The notes under the pieces are model-generated. The model saw only the letters and a program-made list of their open reading frames with translations, was not told the origin of the DNA and made no database searches. The position numbers were made by a program, and so were the translations under genes. Below, one piece after another: positions 8,265 through 16,771 of a stretch of 42,537 nucleotides of DNA. The stretch comes from an uncultured Desulfobacteraceae bacterium (GTDB taxonomy: Bacteria; Desulfobacterota; Desulfobacteria; Desulfobacterales; Desulfatirhabdiaceae): contig CAJBLH010000173.1 in assembly GCA_903953895.1 (NCBI GenBank), forward strand, positions 1-42,537, in the 5' to 3' direction. Position 1 is the first letter of the stretch, and every line of letters starts with the position of its first letter.

Positions 8265-9533
8265 ATGCCAAAAATCAAGTCACTTATTTCTTTATTGATC
8301 GGAACGGTTTTTGTCGCCGTCATCTTGTTGGCAGGATGCGACAAGCCCAGGAAGCCCCCATTCAAATGTTCCGACAGTATCGGATGCATCGATGTGGCGC
8401 CCGCAGAACCCGTAAAGGTCGGTGTGCTGCAGGCATTGTCTGGAAAGGTTGCACCGTTGGGAAATGAGCAGGTTCGGGGGATCGATCTTGCCATGGATAA
8501 ACGCCAAAGAAAACTTCTGGGTCATGACATTTTGCTTCAAACCGAGGACGGGGGCTGTACCGGAGAGGGAGGCGCCAATGCAGCACTCAGAATCATCGCT
8601 GATCCGCAGACAGTGGCTATTCTGGGAACAACTTGTTCCGGAGAGGCTGCTACCGCATCAAAGGCGATGTCCGATGCCGGGCTGGTCATGATTTCCGGTA
8701 ACAACAGCGCCCCGTACCTGACCGCCATTGCCGGCAAACGCGCCCCCAACTGGCAGCCGGGTTATTTTCGAACGGCCGCAAACGAGGAAGCTTCCGGAAA
8801 ATCCGCGGCCAAGTATGCTTTTAATGAACTGGGGATACGAAAAGCCGCCACCGTCCATGACGGGGATATCTATACCCGGGGGCTGACGGAGGGTTTCGAA
8901 CAGGCATTTCAGAAGCTGGGGGGGAATATCGTTTTAGCTGCTTCGATCGCCAAGGGAGATAAAGAAATGCAGCCTGTGTTGACGGCTGTTCTGAATTCCG
9001 GCGCTCAGCTCCTGTTTTTCCCGCTCTTTCAGCCAGATGCCAACCATGTCCTGTTGCAGGCCCGGAAAGCCCCTGGTTTCGAAAAAATTATCCTGATGAG
9101 TGACGGTGCCCTGATCGAAAGCTCTTTTATCGAAGCGGTCAGCGATGCCGGGAAAGGGCTTTATTTTGTCGGGCCTTGCTATCCCTCCGGCCCGGATGTT
9201 GGTGCGCTGGCAGGGGATTACGAGGCGAAATTCAAGATTTCGCCGGCAGCGAAATATTATCTCAGCGCCTTTGACGCCACCGCACTGCTGATGGATGCCG
9301 TAGAAAAAGTCTCGGTTCAGGACCCTGATGGAACCCTGCATATCGGCCGACAGGCCCTTCGAAATGCTCTGTATGCAACACAGGGATTCAAGGGGGTAAC
9401 CGGCAGTTTAAGCTGCAACGAATTCGGCGATTGCGCCGTTCCGGTCTTCAACATCCTGCGACTCGATGATCCGGCGGCCGGACTTCAGGGGCTGTTGTCC
9501 AATGTCATGTTCACCTACACTTATGAAAAATAG
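8265..9533 (+). CDS. Periplasmic-binding lipoprotein, branched-chain amino acid (LivJ-like) type
   Basis: A 422-residue Peripla_BP_6-type solute-binding protein. The start at 8265 is chosen because GAGGA lies upstream and it gives a clean lipoprotein signal: charged MPKIK, a hydrophobic core and lipobox LLAGC with Cys25. The mature protein begins KVGVLQALSGKVAPLG, contains LGTTCSGEAAT and MISGNNSAP ligand-cleft motifs and LYFVGPCYPSG late on. Several cysteines in pairs (for example GDCAV) may form disulfides. No permease or ATPase of a Liv transporter is nearby. Instead the next gene, six bases downstream, is a hybrid histidine kinase, so the lipoprotein may act as a periplasmic ligand sensor rather than a transport component; this is inference. 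Confidence 0.88.
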   Translation: MPKIKSLISLLIGTVFVAVILLAGCDKPRKPPFKCSDSIGCIDVAPAEPVKVGVLQALSGKVAPLGNEQVRGIDLAMDKRQRKLLGHDILLQTEDGGCTGEGGANAALRIIADPQTVAILGTTCSGEAATASKAMSDAGLVMISGNNSAPYLTAIAGKRAPNWQPGYFRTAANEEASGKSAAKYAFNELGIRKAATVHDGDIYTRGLTEGFEQAFQKLGGNIVLAASIAKGDKEMQPVLTAVLNSGAQLLFFPLFQPDANHVLLQARKAPGFEKIILMSDGALIESSFIEAVSDAGKGLYFVGPCYPSGPDVGALAGDYEAKFKISPAAKYYLSAFDATALLMDAVEKVSVQDPDGTLHIGRQALRNALYATQGFKGVTGSLSCNEFGDCAVPVFNILRLDDPAAGLQGLLSNVMFTYTYEK

Positions 9534-9539
9534 ACAGTC

Positions 9540-12245
9540 ATGAATCCTTGGAAATATTTGTCTCGATATCGAGAAGGGGTAAGTATTACAACCCGTTTTG
9601 TTCTGGGTATTGCAATGCTGATGTCGCTTGTGGTTATGGTTTCCATAACGGGTTATCTTTCATTGGATGTTGTCGGCGATGCTCAGAAATCGATCCAGAC
9701 AAGTACGGAGATTCAGCGGATCATGCTGGAAATGAGCCGGGGAATGGAGAAGGCGCGTCGCCTCCAGGGGGATTTTTTTCTGCGTTATCCTGAAATCGGA
9801 CTGGAAAAAGCCCATGAACAGTATGCACAGCCGGCTGTCAGACAAATCACTCAGGTCATTACCGCCAGCAAAGTACTGAAGACGCTGCTTGACCAATCAA
9901 AAGTCAGCGAAACGCTTTTAAAGACCCGGGTGGATATGAACCTGTTCCTGTCTTCCGCAAAACGGTTTGCCGATACATCCATTCAATCCTTTGAACTGGT
10001 TACAGAGCGGGTTGCTCCGGAAAATGGATTTGAAAAACAGCTTGCAGATCAATTTGTGGCTCTTAAAATCGAGACAGATCATTTCAACGGCCTTGCCCCA
10101 CTGTACGGTGAGATGAAATCCTTTGCACAGGATTATCTGATCAGCCGAAAACGCAATTTGATGCAATCGTCCTTTAACGCGGCTTTCAAATTGCGCCGGG
10201 AACTCGACCATTCTCCTGCCATGGATGCCGAGCAACGTCAGAATATCCATTCGCTGCTCGACAATTGCATCGCTACCGGAAATAAAATTCTGGATGTGGA
10301 TGTAAAGCTTAAATCCAATTTGAATGATTTCGTCTTGCAGGCAAACGCATTTGACGCCGTTACAAAAACCCTGGATCAACTGGCGGAAGAGAACGTCAGC
10401 CATTCGATAGAAAGCATCCATCATGCACACGGACTGGCCCTTGTTCTCATGTCGGGCATCACCCTGACAGGCTTGATTGCAGCGTTGTTCATCGCCGGAA
10501 TGCTCAATAACCGGATCACACGACGGGTGGTCAATCTAACGGGCGTTGCAGAAGCACTCAAAAAAGGCAATATGGATGTTTTTGCTGCAGAAGAAGGTGG
10601 AGACGAACTCAGTCGACTGGCGCATACATTCAATGTCATGGCTGCTCGGATTCGGGAGCTGATCGACAATCTGGAACTGAAAGTCAGGGAGCGCACCCGG
10701 GAGCTTTCCGAGAGCGAGCGACGGTTCCGCCAGCTTTTCGAGCATTCGAGCAGTGGCGTTGCCGTTTACGAAGCCGTTGAGGAAGGGAAAGATTTTATTA
10801 TCAAAGACATCAATAAATCCGTGGAAAATATCGAAGATGTCCATCGACATGAAATCATCGGGAAAAAAGTCACGGAAGTATTTCCCGGAATTGTTGCGTT
10901 CGGATTGTTCGATGTACTCTGCAACGTTTGGCGGACGGGTCAATCTGTCAAATACCCGATCCGTTATTATTCAGACGGACGAGTGGAAGGCTGGCGTGAA
11001 AATGCAGTTTATAAACTGCCGTCCGGGGAAATTGTCGCCGTGTACGATGATCTGACTGCGCAAAAGCAGGCGGAAATTGAAAGACAAAGCATGGAATCCA
11101 GGCTGCAGCGGGCTCAGAAAATGGAGAGTATCGGCCTTCTGGCGGGTGGCGTTGCGCACGATCTCAACAACATCCTGTCGGGGATTGTCGGTTATCCCGA
11201 ACTGCTACTCATGCAGATGCCTAAGGACAGCGAGCTGCGAAAACCCATCCAGGCCATCCATGAATCCGGTCTGCGGGCCGTTGCCGTGGTGGCGGATCTG
11301 CTGACAGTCGCCCGAGGCGTAGCCTGTGCCAAAGAACCGGCAAGCCTGAATCTTCTGGTTACGGAGTACTTGGGGTCTCCGGAGTACCAAAAACTGAAAT
11401 CGCGGCATGCGGATATTGACTGCATCATGAATTTTGATCCCCACCTGCAGAGCATTCTTTGCTCACCGGTACATATCAAGAAATGTATCATGAATCTGGT
11501 GACAAATGCCATGGAGGCCATCGAAGGACCGGGCCGCATTGTCATATCGACCCGGAATCAGCTCCTGGATGCAAAAACGGCGTTGAAATGCGGTATCAGC
11601 GCCGGCGAATATACGCTTCTGACTGTATCCGACAATGGGAAGGGCATTCCGGAAAAAGACCTGGAACATATCTTCGAACCTTTTTACACCAAGAAGGTTA
11701 TGGGGATCAGCGGCACGGGACTGGGGCTGGCTGTGGTCTGGAGCAGTGTTCTGGACCATGGCGGAACGGTTCAGGTGGAAAGCGGGGCAGATGGAACTTC
11801 TTTTATCCTCTATTTTCCGGTCTCTGATAAAGCGGTGAAACCCCAGGAAACACTTGCTGGAATCGCGAGCTTAAAAGGCTGCGGGGAAAGTGTTCTGGTC
11901 GTAGATGATGAGCCGTTGCAGCGCGATATCGCCGCTCGGATGTTAAAGGTTCTGGGGTATGATTCTGTGTGTGTCGATTCGGGCGAAAACGCCGTGGCGT
12001 TTTTTCAGGAAAATCAGGTCGACATGGTTCTGCTTGACATGGTGATGGATCCTGGCATCAACGGCCGCCAGACATTTGAGCAGATCATTCGGTTCCACCC
12101 AACGCAGAAGGCAGTTATCGCCAGCGGGTTTTCTGAAAGCGAGGATGTGAAAAAGGCCCTGCAGCAGGGCGCCCGGGGATTTATCAAAAAGCCTTATTCC
12201 ATCGAGCAGCTTGGCAGGGCGCTGAAAGAAGGAATGGCCGGATGA
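9540..12245 (+). CDS. Membrane hybrid histidine kinase (sensor-HAMP-PAS-HisKA-HATPase-REC)
   Basis: A 901-residue hybrid kinase. A first transmembrane helix lies near residues 19-43 and a second near 300-322, enclosing a helical periplasmic sensor of about 255 residues. Next come a HAMP domain (about 323-375), a PAS domain (about 395-510), a HisKA box GGVAHDLNN with phospho-acceptor His540, and a HATPase with VTNAMEA, DNGKGIPEKD and GTGLGLAV. A C-terminal receiver follows, with VVDDEP and a phospho-acceptor in VLLDMVMD (Asp833). It should pass phosphate internally from His540 to Asp833, so the output may be a further phosphotransfer protein not in the window. The gene is six bases after the binding-protein gene, hinting that the two form one sensory unit. 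Confidence 0.9.
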   Translation: MNPWKYLSRYREGVSITTRFVLGIAMLMSLVVMVSITGYLSLDVVGDAQKSIQTSTEIQRIMLEMSRGMEKARRLQGDFFLRYPEIGLEKAHEQYAQPAVRQITQVITASKVLKTLLDQSKVSETLLKTRVDMNLFLSSAKRFADTSIQSFELVTERVAPENGFEKQLADQFVALKIETDHFNGLAPLYGEMKSFAQDYLISRKRNLMQSSFNAAFKLRRELDHSPAMDAEQRQNIHSLLDNCIATGNKILDVDVKLKSNLNDFVLQANAFDAVTKTLDQLAEENVSHSIESIHHAHGLALVLMSGITLTGLIAALFIAGMLNNRITRRVVNLTGVAEALKKGNMDVFAAEEGGDELSRLAHTFNVMAARIRELIDNLELKVRERTRELSESERRFRQLFEHSSSGVAVYEAVEEGKDFIIKDINKSVENIEDVHRHEIIGKKVTEVFPGIVAFGLFDVLCNVWRTGQSVKYPIRYYSDGRVEGWRENAVYKLPSGEIVAVYDDLTAQKQAEIERQSMESRLQRAQKMESIGLLAGGVAHDLNNILSGIVGYPELLLMQMPKDSELRKPIQAIHESGLRAVAVVADLLTVARGVACAKEPASLNLLVTEYLGSPEYQKLKSRHADIDCIMNFDPHLQSILCSPVHIKKCIMNLVTNAMEAIEGPGRIVISTRNQLLDAKTALKCGISAGEYTLLTVSDNGKGIPEKDLEHIFEPFYTKKVMGISGTGLGLAVVWSSVLDHGGTVQVESGADGTSFILYFPVSDKAVKPQETLAGIASLKGCGESVLVVDDEPLQRDIAARMLKVLGYDSVCVDSGENAVAFFQENQVDMVLLDMVMDPGINGRQTFEQIIRFHPTQKAVIASGFSESEDVKKALQQGARGFIKKPYSIEQLGRALKEGMAG

Positions 12246-12257
12246 CAACGACGGCCG

Positions 12258-13496
12258 TTATTCCGAAAACCCGGTTGCTGTCGTGGTTGGAAGGATGACA
12301 TGATCCAGACTGTCCGGAAGTGCTGATGGGCAGCCTTTGACGGCGATCCATGCGGCGGGCGTTCCCGGGGTCAGGGTTCCCATATCTGTCAATCCCAAAA
12401 GTTTTGCCCCGGTTTTTGTGGCGCACTGAACGGCCTCGGGAATTGTAAAACCGGCTTCCAGAAGAATCCGGAGTTCTTCCCGGACGCTGATCCCATGATG
12501 CACTCCCAGGCTGCCGGCATCCGTTCCCAGCGCCACCGGAACGCCCAGTTCCCTGGCGATGCGCAGTTGATCCATCTGATGTGCCAGATTCCGCTGGGCA
12601 GTGCCGGCTTCCCGGCTGGAAGGCGCTAAATTCGCTGCATATGCCCGCATGGTATAGGCGGTGGGTACCCAGATGGTCTGTCTGTCCCGCATGCGCGCCA
12701 GGTTTTCGGTTCCCATGAAAAAACCGTGTTCGATGGAATGGCATCCGGCCTCGATGGCGATTTGCACCGGCATCCTGCCGTTGGCGTGCACCATGACCTT
12801 AAGATTCCGGCGTTCGGCTTCACAAACGGCTTGAGTGAGTTCTTCAAGAGAAAACTGGGGCAGGGTTTCCTTTCCAAAGCTGAGCAGACTGTTGACCCCC
12901 GAATTGACCACTTTGATGTGATCGGGCCGGATATATCCCGGAAGACTCGCTTCATGGCAAAGGGCGGCGGCCAGCGTCTGGCCGGGAGCCGGTGATCCGC
13001 CGATCAGCCTTCCGTATCGCCCGCTCTGACGCCAGGCTTTTCCGGCTGTCTTGACACGAATGTTCATGGGGCGGGGAACACCGGTACCGACAGTTGCTCC
13101 ACCTTGAAGTTCCAGGCATTCCTGCTGATACCGCTGAGCCAGCCCTTTGCCGTCTCCACCATCTCTTACCGCCCCGATTCCGCATGCAATGTGCCGGGCG
13201 ATGTGATCTGAAATAACGGTCTTCAGCTCGTCATATCCGGCTTCAAGCTGTCGTTGACGGATGGCGATATTGGCTGTACCGGACATGAACAGATGAACGT
13301 GACAGTCTATCAGTCGGGGCAGCAGGGTATAGGATGAAAAATCCAGTAAAGATGCAGAGTTATTGCAGGCCGTTTTTGGCGCGGATTCGATGGATTGAAT
13401 GGTATTCCCATCGAGGCGTATCAACACATCTTTTTGAAGGGGTCCGCCGGCGCTGTCTATCAACCAGCCTGCAAGAATGCATGTTTTTGTTATCAT
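12258..13496 (-). CDS. Metal-dependent amidohydrolase (imidazolonepropionase/prolidase-like)
   Basis: A 412-residue amidohydrolase-superfamily enzyme. The start at 13496 (MITKTCILAGWLIDS) is preferred because family members begin with this beta-strand; an in-frame ATG at 13580 adds 28 unlikely residues, and neither has a strong ribosome site. The metal-binding HxH motif DCHVHLFM gives His66/His68, a lysine in DHIKVVNSG may be the bridging carboxylated lysine, VMVHANGR and HSIEHG supply the next histidines, and ALGTDAGS supplies the catalytic aspartate. The pattern matches the Xaa-Pro dipeptidase/imidazolonepropionase-like branch acting on cyclic amides or peptides. It is convergent with the hybrid kinase gene, with only 12 bases between stop codons. 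The true substrate is unknown. Confidence 0.87.
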   Translation of the reverse strand: MITKTCILAGWLIDSAGGPLQKDVLIRLDGNTIQSIESAPKTACNNSASLLDFSSYTLLPRLIDCHVHLFMSGTANIAIRQRQLEAGYDELKTVISDHIARHIACGIGAVRDGGDGKGLAQRYQQECLELQGGATVGTGVPRPMNIRVKTAGKAWRQSGRYGRLIGGSPAPGQTLAAALCHEASLPGYIRPDHIKVVNSGVNSLLSFGKETLPQFSLEELTQAVCEAERRNLKVMVHANGRMPVQIAIEAGCHSIEHGFFMGTENLARMRDRQTIWVPTAYTMRAYAANLAPSSREAGTAQRNLAHQMDQLRIARELGVPVALGTDAGSLGVHHGISVREELRILLEAGFTIPEAVQCATKTGAKLLGLTDMGTLTPGTPAAWIAVKGCPSALPDSLDHVILPTTTATGFSE

Positions 13497-13571
13497 AAGA
13501 ATCGTTTTTAACCACGAATAACACGAAAAAATAGGTGCGGAGCAATTCCGTGCATACACTGTTTCTTTTTC

Positions 13572-13600
13572 TTGACACATCTGCCTTATATCACTATACG
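13572..13600 (+). promoter_or_regulatory. Sigma-70 promoter for minCDE
   Basis: A consensus TTGACA at 13572-13577, exactly 17 bases, then TATACG (four of six matches to TATAAT) at 13595-13600. Transcription would start near 13607, about 60 bases before minC. It lies in the short gap between the divergent amidohydrolase gene and minC and is one of the best promoter matches in the window. Confidence 0.6.
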
Positions 13601-13666
13601 TTAGAAATTAAAATCTTTTGATACATCAATTCCTGGACAGTTAACCTCCTGTCTTGATGATAAAAC

Positions 13667-14404
13667 TTGCAGAACAGTTCAAGAAGAGATTTTTGGGGTA
13701 ATTACAGCGGCGTGGATATACAGAGCCAGGATAAATCGCAAGTACGTTTAAAAGGGGTGAAAGAAGGTTTTTATGTCACTCTGGATCCAACGCTGCCGCA
13801 AGTGTTTCTTGAAGAGGAATTGACCCGTCTTTTCAACCAGCTTCAGCATCTGGCATCCAATTCCCGTGTCATTCTGGATATCGGAGAAACACAGAATCGC
13901 CAGGATGTCGTAGAGAGCCTCACTGCTTTTTTAAAAAACAAGTACCATGTCAAATCCGTATCAGCGCCCCAGCGGGAACAGCAGATGACAGAGGATAAAC
14001 CTCGAAAACTGGATATGCCCGGTAACTGGCATCAACATCACACCGATGCACTCATCATTGCCGGCAGGGTCAGATCCGGTCAAAAGATCAGCGCCAAAAA
14101 ACATCTGGTGATTCTGGGAGATGTCAATCCCGGAAGCGAGATCATTGCCGGAGGCGATATTCTGATCATGGGCAATCTCGGCGGCACAGCCCTGGCGGGC
14201 CAACCGGATAACGAAGACGCCATTATTCTGGCCATCGGATTCAAGCCCATCCAGATTCAGATCGGGGGGATTATCGCAGCGGGATTGCCGACGTCATCCG
14301 CCCATACCATCGAGTTTGCCCATGTTGAAAACCAGGGCATCATTGTAGAGAATTATATCAAGGCAAATCCATTCGGACGGCTGACGTGGCCGGTGGTTCG
14401 TTAA
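13667..14404 (+). CDS. minC: Septum site-determining protein MinC
   Basis: A 245-residue MinC, the inhibitor of FtsZ polymerisation that keeps division at mid-cell. The N-terminal domain begins with VRLKGVKEGFYVTLDP. The C-terminal beta-helical domain is recognisable from IIAGRVRSGQKI, GDVNPGSEIIAGGDI, GNLGGTALAG and an ending NPFGRLTWPVVR. The start is uncertain. An in-frame stop lies at 13661-13663 and no ATG follows in the right place, so the candidates are TTG at 13667 or GTG at 13712, neither with a strong ribosome site. The gene heads a minC-minD-minE operon with 11 and 9 base gaps. Confidence 0.93.
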   Translation: MQNSSRRDFWGNYSGVDIQSQDKSQVRLKGVKEGFYVTLDPTLPQVFLEEELTRLFNQLQHLASNSRVILDIGETQNRQDVVESLTAFLKNKYHVKSVSAPQREQQMTEDKPRKLDMPGNWHQHHTDALIIAGRVRSGQKISAKKHLVILGDVNPGSEIIAGGDILIMGNLGGTALAGQPDNEDAIILAIGFKPIQIQIGGIIAAGLPTSSAHTIEFAHVENQGIIVENYIKANPFGRLTWPVVR

Positions 14405-14415
14405 AGAGGTGTGCA

Positions 14416-15216
14416 TTGGAAGGTAAAATTATCGTCATTACATCTGGAAAAGGCGGAGTCGGCAAAACGACTGCAACTGCTTCCATCGGTGCGGCGCTGG
14501 CTTTGGAAGGCAAGCAGGTTGCAGTGGTGGATATGGATATCGGGCTGCGGAATCTGGATGTGGTGATGGGGCTGGAAAATCGTATCGTTTTCAATATTGT
14601 CGATGCGGTCAAAGGCAAATGCAAAATCAAACAGGCCGCCATCAAGGATCGTCGGATCGAAAACTTGTATCTGATTCCGGCGTCTCAAAGCGACAACAAA
14701 GATATTCTGAATCCAGAGGCCATGGTTCGCTTCTGCAAAGAACTTCGCAAAGAGTTTGATTACGTCTTGCTGGACTGTCCGGCAGGTATCGAACGGGGCT
14801 TTGAAAATTCCGTAGCCCCTGCCGATGAAGCCGTGGTGATCTGCACCCCTGAAATTTCATCTGTCCGCGATGCCGACAGGGTAATTGGACTCTTATATGC
14901 CCGATCCATTACACCGAAACTGATTGTCAATCGTATCGTTCCAGAAATGGTTGAAAAAGGGGATATGCTCAGTCATGAGGATGTCGTGGAAGTGTTATCG
15001 ATCGAATTGCTGGGTCTGGTCGAAATGGACAGTCAGGTGATCATATCGACCAATACGGGGGTTCCCCTCGTTTTGCAGAAAGAGTCAAGTGCGGGCCAGG
15101 CTTTTCGGCGCATTGCCATGCGGTTGAATGGCCAGAAGAATCTTCCCATAGAAATTCCGCAAAGTTCCAAATCTTTCTGGAAACGCGTCGGCCAGAAAAT
15201 TGGCATCGGTAAATAA
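14416..15216 (+). CDS. minD: Septum site-determining ATPase MinD
   Basis: A 266-residue MinD. The deviant Walker A GKGGVGKTT is at residues 11-19, followed by VVDMDIGLRNLDVVMGLE and the MinD-typical VLLDCPAGIERGF. The last residues (KSFWKRVGQKIGIGK) form the amphipathic membrane-targeting helix, so ATP-dependent membrane cycling should be intact. I place the start at TTG 14416 because AAAGAGG lies six bases upstream and it yields the canonical N-terminus MEGKIIVITSGKGG. An in-frame ATG at 14386 overlaps minC and lacks a ribosome site. MinD recruits MinC and is released by MinE. Confidence 0.96.
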   Translation: MEGKIIVITSGKGGVGKTTATASIGAALALEGKQVAVVDMDIGLRNLDVVMGLENRIVFNIVDAVKGKCKIKQAAIKDRRIENLYLIPASQSDNKDILNPEAMVRFCKELRKEFDYVLLDCPAGIERGFENSVAPADEAVVICTPEISSVRDADRVIGLLYARSITPKLIVNRIVPEMVEKGDMLSHEDVVEVLSIELLGLVEMDSQVIISTNTGVPLVLQKESSAGQAFRRIAMRLNGQKNLPIEIPQSSKSFWKRVGQKIGIGK

Positions 15217-15225
15217 GGTGATCCT

Positions 15226-15489
15226 ATGCTCAATGGATGGTTGAAAAAACTGGTGGGCAAAAGCGATAGTAAAAATGTCGCCAAAAAGCGGCTTCAGTTT
15301 GCACTGATATACGACAAGCTGGAAGTATCGGATGAGGTTCTGATCAAATTACATCAGGATATTGTGGATGTTATTTCCCGATATTTTGAAATCGACAAGG
15401 AAACCCTTAAACTGGATATCCGAAAATCTGAAGGCAAATCCGCCCTGGTTGTCAATACACCGATATTGTCCGCCAAAAGGCCTTTTTAG
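15226..15489 (+). CDS. minE: Cell division topological specificity factor MinE
   Basis: An 87-residue MinE, the usual length. The N-terminal amphipathic segment MLNGWLKKLVG and the anti-MinCD region (KRLQFALIYDKLEVS) are followed by the topological-specificity domain with DIVDVISRYFEID and LKLDIRKSEG. It stimulates the MinD ATPase and confines MinCD to the poles. It begins nine bases after minD with GGTGA upstream, and is the last gene of the operon. AAAAGGCCTTTTT at its 3' end is a short palindrome with a T-run that could assist termination before the convergent gene at 15520. Confidence 0.96.
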   Translation: MLNGWLKKLVGKSDSKNVAKKRLQFALIYDKLEVSDEVLIKLHQDIVDVISRYFEIDKETLKLDIRKSEGKSALVVNTPILSAKRPF

Positions 15490-15519
15490 CCTGACACTGA
15501 AAAATGTAAGGCGCGCGAA

Positions 15520-16719
15520 TCACCCTTTTCGATGACGATTGATGTTGGCGGGGCTGATAAAATAGGCCACATCCTGTATGGAGTTTTTTCCCAGCAGAAA
15601 TTTCATGTATTCGACAACCAGAACCGATTGCATCTGATACGGGCTGAGCCGGCTGACGTATGAATCGTCATGGATGGTTTCAGCCATCAGCTTGCCGCCG
15701 GAATCGGAGTCGTTTCCATATTTTTTCGTTAAAAGGGTAATGTAATTTTTCACTTTGTCTCGGAGTTCGTCTGCCGAGAATGTTTGGATCATGGAAAATA
15801 TCTCCGCCATTTTATCCGGCTCCGGCAGATCGGGGTATTCCAGAACCTCTTTTACCGTACCTGTATATCGCTGAAGGCCGCGATAGATGTGCTGATTTTG
15901 AACCATGTTTATATCCGCCCATCCGGCGCGGAGCCATTTGAAAATCCCGCAATGCACTGTGGGCTGGGCGCCTTCCTGCTCTATGAACAGGGATATGGTA
16001 TAGGAATCATACATGTAGGAGCTTACCCATCCGAGACCCGGCTTGTTCAGTCCGTTCTGACCCGAATAGAAATAATCCCAGTTGCCATCTTTTCCCAGAA
16101 CCACTCCTTTTTTGCCGATATCTGAAACATTTTTCTGCTTGGATACAGAAATCAGGGCCGGCCGGCCCTGGTATTTCAACAATATCAAGGTCCGATTCAG
16201 ATCATATCCATAATAGGCTCCGGTATTCAGATCAGGGGTGATTTCTTCGTGTTCAACCCCGGAAACCATGATCGGTTGATCCAGCCGGGCCAGCATGGAA
16301 GACAAATCCGGGGGAAGCTGCTTTTTTCCGTTGACTTCGGTCCAGTAAGCCAGACGAATCGAAGAAGGAGAGAGGATAAACGGTGGAATGTTGGGGTTGA
16401 ATCCGATCTCCAGGATATGTTTGAGATTTTTGTGAATATCGAATTCATGATAGGCGGAAGCGATATTTGATCGATTTCCGGGGAAATACAGGTCATTTTT
16501 ATTTTTTGACGACAGGACGAAGTGAATGACTTCTTCAATCGCTCCGGAATCAAATTGCCTGGCATGTACGGATTCCGCCAGGGACAGGAGGTAATTCAAT
16601 CCGGGATTGATGGATTCAGGAATCGGAACATCCTTTTCGGACATGTCCGCAGCGGCTGCAATGGTGCTGAATGCAATTAAGATGACAATGACAATGTATC
16701 GAATCAAAGGAGCTGTCAT
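15520..16719 (-). CDS. Secreted protein of unknown function
   Basis: I do not recognise this 399-residue protein. The start at 16719 (MTAPLIRYIVIVILIAFSTIAAAA) is preferred because AGGA lies seven bases upstream and it yields a standard Sec signal peptide cleaved after the alanine run; a start at 16749 would add ten residues. The mature part is mixed alpha/beta in appearance, with no cysteine-pair motif, lipobox or further membrane helix. Notable stretches are NTGAYYGYDLNRTL, LGKDGNWDYFYSGQNGLN and GWVSSYMYDSYTISLF, which look like beta-rich structured sequence. It sits convergent to minE and downstream of the GcvT-GlyA fusion with a 52-base gap, so it may be co-transcribed with that gene. 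It is probably periplasmic. Confidence 0.8.
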   Translation of the reverse strand: MTAPLIRYIVIVILIAFSTIAAAADMSEKDVPIPESINPGLNYLLSLAESVHARQFDSGAIEEVIHFVLSSKNKNDLYFPGNRSNIASAYHEFDIHKNLKHILEIGFNPNIPPFILSPSSIRLAYWTEVNGKKQLPPDLSSMLARLDQPIMVSGVEHEEITPDLNTGAYYGYDLNRTLILLKYQGRPALISVSKQKNVSDIGKKGVVLGKDGNWDYFYSGQNGLNKPGLGWVSSYMYDSYTISLFIEQEGAQPTVHCGIFKWLRAGWADINMVQNQHIYRGLQRYTGTVKEVLEYPDLPEPDKMAEIFSMIQTFSADELRDKVKNYITLLTKKYGNDSDSGGKLMAETIHDDSYVSRLSPYQMQSVLVVEYMKFLLGKNSIQDVAYFISPANINRHRKG

Positions 16720-16771
16720 GGGAATATCCTGTACTATGCGCTTGATCAAAAAGATAAAGAATTAAAAAAAA

